From an uncultured bacterium (GTDB lineage: Bacteria > Bacteroidota > Bacteroidia > Bacteroidales > UBA932), in assembly GCA_949300025.1 (NCBI GenBank), contig CASGCS010000012.1:27427-91426 (forward strand): 64,000 nucleotides of DNA. The letters run 5' to 3'. Positions within the stretch are counted from its first letter, which is position 1. The number at the start of each line of letters is the position of its first letter. A model generated the notes under the pieces. It made no database searches. It had not been told where the DNA came from and saw nothing but the letters and a program-made list of their open reading frames with translations. A program made the translations under genes and the position numbers. Shown here one piece after another: positions 1 to 8,959 of the stretch.

Positions 1-70
1 CTCCAAAGAGTTTGAGGACAAGAATGCGCTCTACAAGAGGTTCGATATTTTCACAAACACGGAAGTATAG

Positions 71-328
71 TTACGGAAGCGGGTCGTATCCGCTGCCTCC
101 CCACGGGTGGCAGCGGAGAATCCTTTTTACGGAGAGCCATAATCCCTTTATGGGACCATATTTCTTTAATGCCTGCATGGCATATTCAGAGCATGTGGGG
201 GTAAACCTGCAGCAAGAGGGCTTGAGAGGGGAGATGCAGAGCTGGTAAAACCGTACAAGAAGTATGAACGGCAGGGAGAAAAGCCGCTTAATGCAGTTTT
301 TGCAGGATATGTACCATCTGTTGTTCAA
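71..328 (-). CDS. yidD: Membrane protein insertion efficiency factor YidD
   Basis: An 85-residue member of the YidD family, small membrane-associated proteins that assist the YidC insertase at the inner membrane. The family pattern is plain: [12 protein letters not shown], then the cysteine cluster [12 protein letters not shown], then the closing [17 protein letters not shown]. Its start lies 41 bases inside the end of rnpA, the usual rnpA-yidD arrangement, so translational coupling is likely. The 70 bases beyond its stop stay open in the same frame on this strand but contain no ATG, so no gene is called there. Confidence 0.93.
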   Translation of the reverse strand: MNNRWYISCKNCIKRLFSLPFILLVRFYQLCISPLKPSCCRFTPTCSEYAMQALKKYGPIKGLWLSVKRILRCHPWGGSGYDPLP

Positions 329-638
329 TGCTGTCGTAATTCAAAATTTCCTTGCGGGTATAGAAGAACATTATGTGCAGCGGACCGGAGTGCCGAGCCG
401 CTTCCGGCCTGTTTTTCCGGTAGGCTTCGCGGATTCTTCTCTTTAATAGATTCCTGTCGACAGCCCTTTTGAAATTTCTTTTGGGAACGCTTACAAGAAT
501 CTTGTCTTTTCCCTCGCCCTCACTTCTTAGATAAACGACCCTGAAAGAGCCTGTAAAAAAACTTTCTCCGGTTTTTATCAGGTTGTTTATCTCGTTGAAC
601 GAGCACAGTCTCTCCTCTTTCCCGAACTTCTGAGGCAT
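288..638 (-). CDS. rnpA: Ribonuclease P protein component
   Basis: A basic 116-residue protein, the normal length for RnpA, which binds the catalytic RNase P RNA and helps mature tRNA 5' ends. The family's RNR box is visible as [18 protein letters not shown] at about residues 58-75, preceded by the strand [11 protein letters not shown]. The ATG shares one base with the stop codon of the upstream hemD gene (TAATG on the coding strand), and the 3' end overlaps yidD, so hemD-rnpA-yidD are probably co-transcribed. The RNase P RNA gene is not in this window. Confidence 0.95.
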   Translation of the reverse strand: MPQKFGKEERLCSFNEINNLIKTGESFFTGSFRVVYLRSEGEGKDKILVSVPKRNFKRAVDRNLLKRRIREAYRKNRPEAARHSGPLHIMFFYTRKEILNYDSIEQQMVHILQKLH

Positions 639-1375
639 TATTTTTTTTCTAGATAGAGTTCAAGAGCCTTGGCAATGGAGGGAATCTGCGGAGAGGGGGC
701 CATAATGGCAATCTCCAAACCTGCTTCCTTGACTGCCTTCGCGGTAGCGGGTCCGAATGTGGCAATCTGCAAGTCTCCCTGTTTGAAATCGGGAAAATTT
801 TCCAGAAGAGACTTTACATCCGAGGGGCTGTAGAAGACAGCCATCTGATACTTCGAGAGCGACAAATCAGACAAATCGTTGTTGGTAGTCTTTACAAATA
901 CGGCGGAATCAAACTTGAACTTGGTCTTGGAAAAAAGTTTGTGCACATCGTTCTTGTTGTTGTCTGCCGTGGCTATGAGGAACTTCTCTTCTTTGTGCTT
1001 TGTTCCTATTGCATCTATGATTGAAGACTGGGTGCCGTTGCCGAAGAATATTTTTCTTTTCCTGTAGACGATATATTTCTGGAGGTAGAAGGCAATGGCC
1101 TCCGAGACACAGAAATATTTCATGGTTTCAGGAACGGTGACCCTCAACTCCTCGCACAGATGGAAAAAGGCATCTATTGTAGTGCGAGCCGTGAAAACAA
1201 TGGCGGAGAAATCCAGAATGTTGATTTTCTGAGTCCTGAATTCTTTGGCCGTAAGCGGTTCCATCTTGAAAAACGGACGGAATTCTATGTTTACGCCATA
1301 TTTGGAGATTATTTCCGTATATGGGGATGAGTTTTGAGGTTGAGGTTGTGAAATTAAAATATTCTTTATTTTCAT
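638..1375 (-). CDS. hemD: Uroporphyrinogen-III synthase
   Basis: About 245 residues resembling the HemD family, which closes hydroxymethylbilane into uroporphyrinogen III for tetrapyrrole synthesis. The two-lobed fold is suggested by the N-terminal ILISQPQP strand, the central SAIVFTARTTIDAFF, and the C-terminal lobe with MAVFYSPSDVKSL and the phylum-typical IATFGPATAKAVKEAGL near residues 205-221. An in-frame ATG exists four codons earlier (1387), but the ATG at 1375 forms an ATGA overlap with the DUF4271 stop codon and is preferred. HemD sequences diverge strongly, so the assignment also leans on the conserved neighbourhood with DUF4271 and rnpA. Confidence 0.85.
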   Translation of the reverse strand: MKIKNILISQPQPQNSSPYTEIISKYGVNIEFRPFFKMEPLTAKEFRTQKINILDFSAIVFTARTTIDAFFHLCEELRVTVPETMKYFCVSEAIAFYLQKYIVYRKRKIFFGNGTQSSIIDAIGTKHKEEKFLIATADNNKNDVHKLFSKTKFKFDSAVFVKTTNNDLSDLSLSKYQMAVFYSPSDVKSLLENFPDFKQGDLQIATFGPATAKAVKEAGLEIAIMAPSPQIPSIAKALELYLEKK

Positions 1376-2073
1376 CTGGCCAGGCATATATAATGCATAA
1401 ATATAATCAGTGGTAAAATTTCAAGGGTGCAAAGATACAAAATCCAAAATGAAAGAGAAAATCCATTTGAAATAATCAACTGATACCCACTTATAATAAA
1501 CCCCGCCAAGGCAAGAATGGCGGTTGCCCCGACAAACAAGGCCATATTCTGGAGCCCGATTGCAGGTATGACGGCATGGATAACGGCGGCCAGAAATACA
1601 GTCGCTCCCCAGATGGAGAAATAACTGTGGTAAAATCCGTCGAGAGTTCTGAATACAGAGGTCCTGTTTACCCATCCCAGTACGGCAAGGCAGCCTCGCC
1701 TGAGCAGAAGGAAAAGGAGGGCGCATGCAGTATAGAGCAAAAAGCGAATCAGAGTGTCTGCTGCAATGAAAGAGAGTATAAGCACCCAGAAGAAGAGCAG
1801 TATTTCGCGATTGGATTTCATGGAAGAGGAATCTTCTACCAAAAGCAGCCTTTTGGTGCTGAACAGCGATGCTGCCGTTGAAAAAAGGCCGCTTGAGAGC
1901 ATCGGAAACATCAGAAGGAAAAAGAGGAGAATAAGTGCGGCTGTTACCGGAACGGCATAATAATCCAGTGCAGAGACACTCCCTTCCACCGGTTCTGCAG
2001 CCAGAATCTGCTGTACAGCCACATGGCTCTCTTTCCAGAATTCTCCTATGCTTTCAATTTCCCCGTTTGACAT
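1372..2073 (-). CDS. DUF4271 family integral membrane protein
   Basis: A 233-residue polytopic membrane protein with about six hydrophobic segments, beginning AVPVTAALILLFFLLMF near residue 41 and ending near the C-terminus (WILYLCTLEILPLIIFMHY). It matches the DUF4271 family of Bacteroidota in length, segment layout and position directly upstream of hemD. The function is unknown and no catalytic motif is visible. Its start lies 20 bases inside the SUI1-like gene, and its TGA overlaps the hemD start, so it sits inside a tight operon running SUI1-DUF4271-hemD-rnpA-yidD. Confidence 0.8.
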   Translation of the reverse strand: MSNGEIESIGEFWKESHVAVQQILAAEPVEGSVSALDYYAVPVTAALILLFFLLMFPMLSSGLFSTAASLFSTKRLLLVEDSSSMKSNREILLFFWVLILSFIAADTLIRFLLYTACALLFLLLRRGCLAVLGWVNRTSVFRTLDGFYHSYFSIWGATVFLAAVIHAVIPAIGLQNMALFVGATAILALAGFIISGYQLIISNGFSLSFWILYLCTLEILPLIIFMHYICLAR

Positions 2074-2401
2074 TGTATCCGGACTGCTCCAATATCGTTA
2101 CTACCTTTTCGCGCAGGTCTCCCTGTACAATAATCTGACCATCCTTTACAGAGCCGCCGACACCGCATCTTGTCTTGAGCATCCTGCCCAACTGCTGCAA
2201 GTCGCCTTCGCTTCCTGCAAAACCTTCCACAACAGTAACCTGTTTGCCGCTGCGGTTTTTCTTCTCCAGAAAGACTCTCAGCCTCTGTTTTTGGGGCGGG
2301 AGCGTCTCCTGCTGCACCTGTTGTTCTTCTGTCTGGTATTTGAAATCCGGATTGGTAGAAAAAACCACGCCTAACCTGCTTTTCCAATCATTCTCTGCCA
2401 T
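2054..2401 (-). CDS. SUI1/eIF1-like translation factor (YciH type)
   Basis: A 115-residue protein whose C-terminal 70 residues match the bacterial SUI1/YciH family: QKQRLRVFLEKKNRSGKQVTVV, then LQQLGRMLKTRCGVGGSVKDG and QIIVQGDLREKVVTILEQSGY. The family relates to eukaryotic eIF1 and influences start-site selection, but its bacterial role is poorly defined. The first 30 residues are Gln- and Glu-rich and probably disordered. It is the first gene of the operon leading to yidD, and a Bacteroidota -7 element (TAACTTTG, 2442-2449) stands about 40 bases upstream. Confidence 0.88.
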   Translation of the reverse strand: MAENDWKSRLGVVFSTNPDFKYQTEEQQVQQETLPPQKQRLRVFLEKKNRSGKQVTVVEGFAGSEGDLQQLGRMLKTRCGVGGSVKDGQIIVQGDLREKVVTILEQSGYNVKRGN

Positions 2402-2441
2402 CTTGCCTGTCTTGAAGTAGATTTTTGCACAAAATTTGTGG

Positions 2442-2477
2442 CAAAGTTAGTTATAAAAAAGCAAAATAGTATATTTG
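2442..2477. promoter_or_regulatory. Divergent promoter pair (SUI1-like gene / DUF2723 gene)
   Basis: Two elements fitting TAnnTTTG face apart in the gap between divergent genes. TAACTTTG on the minus strand (2442-2449) suits the SUI1-like gene, and TATATTTG on the plus strand (2470-2477) suits the DUF2723 gene. Neither has a well-spaced -33 TTTG, so the call rests on the -7 match and position. Confidence 0.6.
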
Positions 2478-2502
2478 CCATTTATTTAATATCTGTTCAA
2501 GC

Positions 2503-5500
2503 ATGGAGTTAAAAAGACCTTTATTCAACAGGATTAATAACTGCATATCTCTTGTAGTCTTAATAATAGCATCTTTTACATATCTCTCTACAATAGAACC
2601 TACCGTAAGTTTCTGGGACTGTGGTGAATTTATTGCATCATCGTACAAACTGGAAGTGGGGCACCCTCCGGGAAACCCGGTATTTCAGGTCATAGCCAGG
2701 TTTTTCACCCTTTTTGCAAGCCCTGAAAACGCGGCCATGATGGTAAACGCAATGAGTGCACTGTGCTCCGCACTCACAATATTTTTCCTCTATTTCACCA
2801 TAGTGCATCTTGCAAGGCGCATCATGGAGAAGCAGGGCAAGATTATGGACAAGGGCAATGCAATTGCGACTTTCGGTGCAGGAATCGTGGGCTCACTTGC
2901 ATACTGCTGGTCAGACACCTTTTGGTTTTCGGCGGTAGAGGGAGAGGTCTACGCCATGTCTTCGCTTTTTACAGCCATTGTATTCTGGGCAATGCTCAAA
3001 TGGGAGGAACAGGCAGACCAGCCCTATGCAAACAGGTGGATAATCCTCATAGCCTTTCTTATGGGCCTTTCGATAGGAGTGCATCTGCTGAATCTGCTTA
3101 CGATACCGGCACTGGTGTTCCTTTATTACTTCAAGAAGTATGAAGTCACCACAAAACGCACAATAAAAGTGCTGCTGCTCTCCATCTTTATTCTGGTCTT
3201 CATATTGTATGGAATCATTCCCTATGTTCCCAAACTGGCGGCCTATGTAGATCTTTTCTTCGTAAATGTTCTGGGGGCGGGATTCAACGTGGGTGCGACC
3301 ATCTTCGTGCTCGCATTGCTCGGCCTGCTTTTCTGGGCGGTTTATAAAAGTTACAGAAACGGGAGAGTGCTTCTCAACACGATAGCCCTGTGCAGCGTGG
3401 TGATGATAATAGGTTATTCGGTCTTTGCGGTGGTGGTTATCCGCTCGTCTGCAATGACCCCTACAAACGAATACCAGCCCGATAACCCGTTTACCCTTGT
3501 GCGCTATCTTGCGCGCGAGCAGTACGGTTCCGCGCCTCTTTTTTACGGGAAGACCTTTGCTTCTCCCTATTCAGACATAAAATATGGCCAGTACTACAAT
3601 GTGTATGGCGACAAATACATAAAGGTTGATTCCCCTGCAGAACCTGTATATGATTCAAAATCCAAGATGCTCTTTCCAAGAATGTGGGATGAAGGGGTGG
3701 ATGACAAGTATGTTGCATTCTACAACATGTATACAGAAGGCAAGGGTCGTACGATTGCCGGCTCCAACTACAAGATGCCGACGTTCGGGGCAAATCTCAG
3801 ATATTTCTTCGACTATCAGCTGGATTTTATGTATCTGAGATATTTCATGTGGAATTTCGTGGGCAGGCAAAACGACTTGCAGGCGGTTCTGCCGGGTGAC
3901 CGTGTAAACGGAAACTGGGAGAGCGGAATAGGATTCATAGACAGGGCAAGGCTGGGAGACCAGAGTGAGGGCCCTGACTATCTGGTGAACAACAGAGCAA
4001 AGAACCATTTCTACTTCCTTCCGCTCATTCTCGGTATGATAGGCCTGTTCTACCAGCTTTCAAAAGACAGGCGGAACTGGGTTGTTGTCATGCTGCTCTT
4101 TATACTGACAGGCGTGGCGATAGTGGTCTATCTCAACCAGCCCCCGATGCAGCCTCGAGAAAGGGACTATGCCTATGCCGGCTCTTTCTATGCCTTTGCA
4201 ATATGGATTGGCTTTGCCGTCCTGTGGCTTCAGTCTCTGCTGAGGAAGATGAAGGTTCCGTCTGGAGTTTCGGCTGTTGTAGCCTCATTGCTGGCTCTCA
4301 TAGTACCGCTGCAGATGGTTTCCCAGACATGGGACGACCACGACCGCAGCGGACGTTATTTTGTAAGGGACATGGCATACAACTATCTCATCGGTCTGGA
4401 CAAGAATGCGCTTCTCTTTACACACGGAGATAACGATACGTTCCCTCTCTGGTATATTCAGGAGGTAGAGGGTGTAAGGACAGATGTAAGGATCATGAAT
4501 ACATCGCTGCTTGGAACAGACTGGTATATAGACCAGATGAAGTACAAGATGTATGATTCCGACCCTGTGCCTTTGAGCATGGACAGGATGCAGTATCTCT
4601 TTGGTACCAATGACTGGGTTCAGATTTTCGAAAGGATAGGCGAGCCGATAACCGTCAAGCAGGTCATGGATCTTTTCAAGAACCCCAGAGTGACCATTCC
4701 TCTTTCAGACGGGAAGAACCACAATTATATTGTGGCCAGGAAACTGCTGCTGCCTGTCAACAAGGAAAATGTAAAGAAATACGGCATAGTTGCCGGGAAA
4801 GATTTCGACAAGATTGCCGATACATTGGAAATAAACATACCTGAAGGGAAGTCGGCTCTTTCAAAGACAGAACTTGTAGTGCTTGATTTGCTTGCCAACT
4901 ATAACTGGGACAGACCTGTCTATTTCCTGATGAGGGGCGGAGACATAAACATAGGAATAAAGGACTATCTGCAATACGACGGTTTTGCATACAAGTTCGT
5001 GCCTATAAAGAGCGATACCGGCACCTCTATGCTTTCAGTTTCCCAGGTAGATGAGGATGCGCTGTATGACAGGGTCATGAATCTTTATCGCTGGGACAGT
5101 TTCAAGGATACGACATTGAATATGGATTACCAGCATATTCTTACCTTCAACAACCTGGTATCGCCGCGCGACGTTATGGTCATGACCGCCAAGGCCCTTT
5201 ATAACAGCGGCAAGACGGAGAAAGCTAAAAACGTGCTCGACAAGATGATAGAGTCTGTTCCGGCCAAGACGCTGCCGTTGAACACTTCATATATTTCAGG
5301 GTTGAACGACAAGGCGGTAATGGATGCGATAGAACTTTACGTAAAACTGGGAGAGAGTGTCAAGGCGGAAAATCTTGCAGATGAGTTCCTGCATGAAACA
5401 CTGCTTTCGGTAAGGCTCTTTTCTACCATACACAGGAATTCGTACCTCTCATACGACGATTTATACCAGTCGCTGACCTATCTGGTGGCCCTGCAGGATA

Positions 5501-5571
5501 CGTTCAAGCGTTGCGGCATGCCCGAAAAGGCAGATGAAATCGCCAAGATTTTGGAACAATTCCTAGCCTGA
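2503..5571 (+). CDS. DUF2723 family membrane glycosyltransferase-like protein
   Basis: A 1022-residue protein of the DUF2723 family (glycosyltransferase family 117 in current databases; the human relative TMEM260 is a protein O-mannosyltransferase). The N-terminal half is polytopic. The family hallmark, an acidic loop after the first membrane segment, is visible as FWDCGEFIASSYKLEVGHPP near residues 37-56. A luminal segment with PMQPRERDYAYAGSFYAFA follows at about 546-564. The C-terminal third is soluble and helical, resembling TPR repeats (AKALYNSGKTEKAKNVLDKM). In Bacteroidota the family is a candidate for protein O-glycosylation of exported proteins; that role is inference here. It appears monocistronic. 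Confidence 0.85.
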   Translation: MELKRPLFNRINNCISLVVLIIASFTYLSTIEPTVSFWDCGEFIASSYKLEVGHPPGNPVFQVIARFFTLFASPENAAMMVNAMSALCSALTIFFLYFTIVHLARRIMEKQGKIMDKGNAIATFGAGIVGSLAYCWSDTFWFSAVEGEVYAMSSLFTAIVFWAMLKWEEQADQPYANRWIILIAFLMGLSIGVHLLNLLTIPALVFLYYFKKYEVTTKRTIKVLLLSIFILVFILYGIIPYVPKLAAYVDLFFVNVLGAGFNVGATIFVLALLGLLFWAVYKSYRNGRVLLNTIALCSVVMIIGYSVFAVVVIRSSAMTPTNEYQPDNPFTLVRYLAREQYGSAPLFYGKTFASPYSDIKYGQYYNVYGDKYIKVDSPAEPVYDSKSKMLFPRMWDEGVDDKYVAFYNMYTEGKGRTIAGSNYKMPTFGANLRYFFDYQLDFMYLRYFMWNFVGRQNDLQAVLPGDRVNGNWESGIGFIDRARLGDQSEGPDYLVNNRAKNHFYFLPLILGMIGLFYQLSKDRRNWVVVMLLFILTGVAIVVYLNQPPMQPRERDYAYAGSFYAFAIWIGFAVLWLQSLLRKMKVPSGVSAVVASLLALIVPLQMVSQTWDDHDRSGRYFVRDMAYNYLIGLDKNALLFTHGDNDTFPLWYIQEVEGVRTDVRIMNTSLLGTDWYIDQMKYKMYDSDPVPLSMDRMQYLFGTNDWVQIFERIGEPITVKQVMDLFKNPRVTIPLSDGKNHNYIVARKLLLPVNKENVKKYGIVAGKDFDKIADTLEINIPEGKSALSKTELVVLDLLANYNWDRPVYFLMRGGDINIGIKDYLQYDGFAYKFVPIKSDTGTSMLSVSQVDEDALYDRVMNLYRWDSFKDTTLNMDYQHILTFNNLVSPRDVMVMTAKALYNSGKTEKAKNVLDKMIESVPAKTLPLNTSYISGLNDKAVMDAIELYVKLGESVKAENLADEFLHETLLSVRLFSTIHRNSYLSYDDLYQSLTYLVALQDTFKRCGMPEKADEIAKILEQFLA

Positions 5572-5586
5572 TAATTAGATTTTTAC

Positions 5587-5605
5587 TATCTTTGCACCAA
5601 AGATA
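5587..5605. promoter_or_regulatory. Palindromic double -7 element
   Basis: A perfect 19-base palindrome, TATCTTTG-cac-CAAAGATA, places one TAnnTTTG promoter element on each strand. The plus-strand copy would start RNA near 5600, reading toward the hairpin at 5660. The minus-strand copy would give antisense RNA to the end of the DUF2723 gene. No properly spaced -33 element was found for the plus copy. Confidence 0.5.
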
Positions 5606-5689
5606 CAAAGAGGTGTCTTGAAATATAAATTATTAATCTTAGAGTTAGTTTTACAGGATGAATGCGGGAGGCAATCCCGCATTCTTTTT
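5600..5689 (+). ncRNA. Candidate small RNA, about 90 nt
   Basis: A promoter-like TATCTTTG (5587-5594) is followed about 66 bases later by a strong intrinsic terminator (5660-5689) with no convincing gene between. An ATG-initiated frame at 5618 runs through the terminator into the antisense of the next gene and looks spurious. The layout suits a short independent RNA. The alternative is that the hairpin simply ends DUF2723 transcription and the -7 match is fortuitous. No known RNA family is recognised. Confidence 0.35.
5660..5689 (+). terminator. Intrinsic terminator
   Basis: A perfect 10-base stem (GAATGCGGGA / TCCCGCATTC) with loop GGCAA is followed by TTTTT on the plus strand. It ends the DUF2723 transcript and/or the candidate small RNA, and faces the converging LuxE-like gene. 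Confidence 0.9.
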
Positions 5690-5701
5690 ATACGGGCCTC
5701 T

Positions 5702-6703
5702 CTACTCTATAAGCATGTTGCAGCCTCGCAGTTCGGCATTTTTCATCCGGCCCAGCACTTCGAATCCGCGGGCTGTAATGCGCCCCATGTCTTCGGTCTC
5801 TATGAAAGAGCATGAGTTTATGTTGGCAAGGTCTATGATATTTATGCCGCCTGTAATGCCGCAGCCGTCGCGGTAACAGAAGGGGTCATACAGATCCCTT
5901 ATTACAATCTTCATCCATGGAGGCGTGAGAAAAAGCCCCTCACCTTTAGAATAGGCCTGGGAGAGCAGTTCGGCCATGCCGTATTCAGAATGTATTTTCT
6001 CCACTCCGAACCCTTCGCAGAGAATTTCATGCAACCTGTCGCGGGCAATCTCCTTTCCTCGTCCCTTCATGCCTCCGGTTTCAATGACTGTCAGTTGCGG
6101 AAAATCTGTCTTGTACTCCTTGACAAAGTCGAGCAGGGCGAATGTCACTCCAAGCAGAATTGTCTTCTGCCCGTCCCGTTTAAGTCTTGACAGAGTGTCT
6201 GCAAGTTCCCGGTAGTTGTATAGATAAAATCCGCTTGCCGGGTTTCCGGTGAGTTTCATCAGATGTTCGGCCATGTAGATAAGGGAAGAGCCTTCCCTCT
6301 CCAGATAGGAGGGCAGCAGCGAAAGTATCGCATATTGTGCGGGGTCGCCGTAAAAATGGCGGAATGTCTCCGTGAAACTCTTTTCATACAGCTTCAGGTC
6401 TGTAACATAATGTTTCGAGGGGGTCATGCCTGTGGTTGCGCTGCTGGTAAATATTATCTCCTCTGTTCTGCACTCTCCACCATCCGGCGGGGCAGTGACT
6501 ATCTTTTTGCTTTTGAAGAATCTGACGGGCAGAAACGGTATCTGGCTTATGGAAGTTACCTTACCGGGATTGCAGCCTGCAAGCCCGAGATATTCTTTAT
6601 ATACGCTGCAATGTTGCGCCTGCATGCGGAATATCTCCATGCAGAGCAATCTGAATTCAGTTTCAGATGCAATGTCGAATATTTTACAGGGCAGTGAGTT
6701 CAT
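5702..6703 (-). CDS. LuxE/PaaK-family acyl-activating enzyme
   Basis: A 333-residue protein resembling the acyl-protein synthetase (LuxE) family of adenylate-forming enzymes, which activate a carboxylic acid with ATP and transfer the acyl group. Visible blocks are the Ser/Thr-rich nucleotide loop IIFTSSATTGMTPSKHY at about residues 84-100, VIETGGMKGRGKEI near 207-220, and HSEYGMAELLSQAYS near 240-254, which matches the YGMTE-like motif of the superfamily. The C-terminal IETEDMGRITARGFEVLGR is also typical. The start overlaps the GH3-family gene by 20 bases, so two adenylate-forming enzymes are translated together. The substrate is not predictable. Confidence 0.8.
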   Translation of the reverse strand: MNSLPCKIFDIASETEFRLLCMEIFRMQAQHCSVYKEYLGLAGCNPGKVTSISQIPFLPVRFFKSKKIVTAPPDGGECRTEEIIFTSSATTGMTPSKHYVTDLKLYEKSFTETFRHFYGDPAQYAILSLLPSYLEREGSSLIYMAEHLMKLTGNPASGFYLYNYRELADTLSRLKRDGQKTILLGVTFALLDFVKEYKTDFPQLTVIETGGMKGRGKEIARDRLHEILCEGFGVEKIHSEYGMAELLSQAYSKGEGLFLTPPWMKIVIRDLYDPFCYRDGCGITGGINIIDLANINSCSFIETEDMGRITARGFEVLGRMKNAELRGCNMLIE

Positions 6704-8228
6704 CTATGAATTTTAAATTTCCGTAAAGGCGGGGAACCTTGTTCTGGCCGCCCAGTTTGTTTTTGCTTTCCATCCATTTGAGAAATGTTCCGCGGCGCAA
6801 AGGTACAACCTGAAGCCGTTCCATTGTCGCGTTACCCGCTCTTTTGGCTTCGTAGTCTGAATTGGTCTCTGTAAGATGCTTGTCGAGCAGCGATGCAAAC
6901 ATCTCCAGGTCTTTCGGCTCTTTTGCAAACTCTATTGCCCATCTGTGGTATCCTTTTTTTGCAAATGAACCCTCACGGTTTTCTGCAAGGCTCATGAAAA
7001 CGGGAGCTGCCGTAAAATCTGTTACAGTACAGCTGCATTCCATGCAGGTTGCAGCAAGTGCAGCTTCTGCGTTGGAAATCATAAGTTCCTCTCCAAAGGC
7101 ATTTATAAAGAGCTGTGTCCTGCCTACTATTTTTATCCTGTGGGGAAAAAGCGAGGTGAATTCTACACAGTCACCTATGAGGTAGCGCCATAATCCGCCG
7201 CATGTGGAGATGACAATGGCATATTTTACACCTTTTTTTACTTCGGCGAGGGTAGGTATCTCCTTTATCCGCCCCTCCATGACGCTGTCGAAAATATCCA
7301 TCGGGATGAATTCATAGAAGATGCCGTTGTTTACCGTAAGCAACATGGATTTTTCCGCAGCATCGTCCTGGAACGCAAAGTAGCCTTCAGATGCGTTGTA
7401 GTTTTCCAGATAGTGCATCTTTTCAGAAGGAATAAGGGCGCGGTAAATCTCCCTGTATGGCTCGAATCCAATACCGCCGTGCATGAACAATTCCAGATTG
7501 GGCCACACCTCCAGAAGGTTCTTTTTACCGGTATGCTTCAGAATCCTGTTCATCAGAACAAGGTTCCAGCTGGGTACTCCGCTGAAGTTTGTTACATTCT
7601 GCCGGCAGCTTTCCCTGCAGATAGCCTCAAGCTTTCTGTTGAAGTCTGCCATCAGGGCCGTTTTTCTCGAAGGCGTACGCAGCATCTCCACTATAAACGG
7701 TGAGTTTTTCAGCAGAATTGCCGAAAGATCTCCGTTGAAACTCCCTCCATGCCCAAGATTGTCTATCTGAACACTGCCTCCGAGCGTAAGGGCCTTGCCG
7801 TTGAATATTCTTGAATCTCTGTTGGAGGCAACATAAAATGAGAGCATTCTCCTGAATCCGCCGTAATGGCAGGTGTAGAGAGCATCGGGGGTGGTGGGAA
7901 TGAACTTGCTTTTGTCGGAACTGGTTCCGCTCGATTTTGCAAACCATTTTACCTTCTGGTTCCACAATATGTAATTCTCTCCGCGCCTGAGCCGTTCTAT
8001 ATATGGGACAAATGCATCATAGTCTCTGACAGGAACATTCTCCCTGAAATCTCTTATGCCTTTGATTCCGCCAAAGCCATGCTCTTTTCCAAAGAGGCTT
8101 TCGGCCCCGTTTGCAACAAGTTTTTTGAACCACTGTTCCTGATACTCCAAAGGCTCCTTGCGAGACTTTTCAATCTCCCTGACTAGTCCTTTTGAAAAAG
8201 CGAGATAAAGCGAATTGATTGCAGACAT
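6684..8228 (-). CDS. GH3 auxin-responsive-promoter family protein
   Basis: A 514-residue protein matching the bacterial branch of the GH3 family, named after plant enzymes that adenylate plant hormones and conjugate them to amino acids. Motifs include VKWFAKSSGTSSDKSKFIP (ATP-binding loop, about residues 88-106), YNASEGYFAFQDD (near 280-292) and GGLWRYLIGDCVEF (near 346-359). Length is normal for bacterial members. No bacterial substrate is established. It lies between recO (5-base gap) and the overlapping LuxE-like gene, so it probably belongs to the rdgB-recO-GH3-LuxE transcript. The two enzymes may act on the same unknown acyl or amino acid substrate; this is inference. Confidence 0.88.
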   Translation of the reverse strand: MSAINSLYLAFSKGLVREIEKSRKEPLEYQEQWFKKLVANGAESLFGKEHGFGGIKGIRDFRENVPVRDYDAFVPYIERLRRGENYILWNQKVKWFAKSSGTSSDKSKFIPTTPDALYTCHYGGFRRMLSFYVASNRDSRIFNGKALTLGGSVQIDNLGHGGSFNGDLSAILLKNSPFIVEMLRTPSRKTALMADFNRKLEAICRESCRQNVTNFSGVPSWNLVLMNRILKHTGKKNLLEVWPNLELFMHGGIGFEPYREIYRALIPSEKMHYLENYNASEGYFAFQDDAAEKSMLLTVNNGIFYEFIPMDIFDSVMEGRIKEIPTLAEVKKGVKYAIVISTCGGLWRYLIGDCVEFTSLFPHRIKIVGRTQLFINAFGEELMISNAEAALAATCMECSCTVTDFTAAPVFMSLAENREGSFAKKGYHRWAIEFAKEPKDLEMFASLLDKHLTETNSDYEAKRAGNATMERLQVVPLRRGTFLKWMESKNKLGGQNKVPRLYGNLKFIDELTAL

Positions 8229-8233
8229 ATATC

Positions 8234-8959
8234 TTAGTTGAAAACTTCATGTAAAACATCCAGTGACTTGAGTTCTATATCGATGCCCATGTGGTAGGAG
8301 ATATAGCGCAGTATTTCTCTTGCGAATCTGTTGCGTGCCGCTCCCGTGAGGCTTATTTCCCCCAGTCTGGTGGCAGGGGTCTCCATAAGCCTGTGAAGCA
8401 GTTGTGACTCCTGCCGCGTCAGGCACATGGCCAGCTGTTCCTCAGGCATGCGGGAGTCTGTGAATTTTGCGGCGGGAAGACTGAAGAGGCTTTCCGGGCC
8501 CGAGTAGTCATTGGTCGGCATTATGCCCAGGAATCTGCACAGCCTCACCATGAAATGGAGGTGGAAATTTGCTGTCCCCTCTGTCAGATTTTCGAGCATC
8601 TTTATCGAAGAGGCAAGAAAGCCGTACAGGGAACTCTCTATATCGGCCTCCCGTATGCTTTTCAGAAGCAGTTCGCTCAGGAAAATTGCGACAGTACCTT
8701 TGCAGACATCCGTCCTTATGTTGTCAAGCCTGCAGGCGGGGGCATATTCCCTTATGACAGGCATGAACGAGCCTTTGCTGAAAGTGACGGTGTCCAGTAT
8801 GCTCAATCTGTGGAAATCGGAGAGCCTTGTCCTGTTTTTTTGTGAAACATGCAGGTATAGCGATTCCCGCCCCTTCTCCCGGCTGCAACATTGTACGACT
8901 ACACCGCTGTCGGAGTGTCTTATTGTATGAAGCACAATTATCTGCTCCTTATCTGTCAT
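8234..8959 (-). CDS. recO: DNA repair protein RecO
   Basis: A 241-residue RecO-type protein, which loads RecA onto SSB-coated single-stranded DNA in the RecFOR pathway and anneals strands. The N-terminal OB-fold is suggested by IIVLHTIRHSDSGVVVQCCSREKG and a following LSILDTVTFSKG strand. The helical C-terminal domain includes FHLHFMVRLCRFLGIMPTND, which matches the RecO pattern of a helix followed by the LG..P turn. The four-cysteine zinc site found in some RecO proteins is not apparent. Its start overlaps rdgB by 11 bases. Confidence 0.87.
   Translation of the reverse strand: MTDKEQIIVLHTIRHSDSGVVVQCCSREKGRESLYLHVSQKNRTRLSDFHRLSILDTVTFSKGSFMPVIREYAPACRLDNIRTDVCKGTVAIFLSELLLKSIREADIESSLYGFLASSIKMLENLTEGTANFHLHFMVRLCRFLGIMPTNDYSGPESLFSLPAAKFTDSRMPEEQLAMCLTRQESQLLHRLMETPATRLGEISLTGAARNRFAREILRYISYHMGIDIELKSLDVLHEVFN

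Noticed and set aside
12..248. Plus-strand frame at the left edge
   Set aside because: It covers the antisense of yidD, whose motifs are unmistakable.
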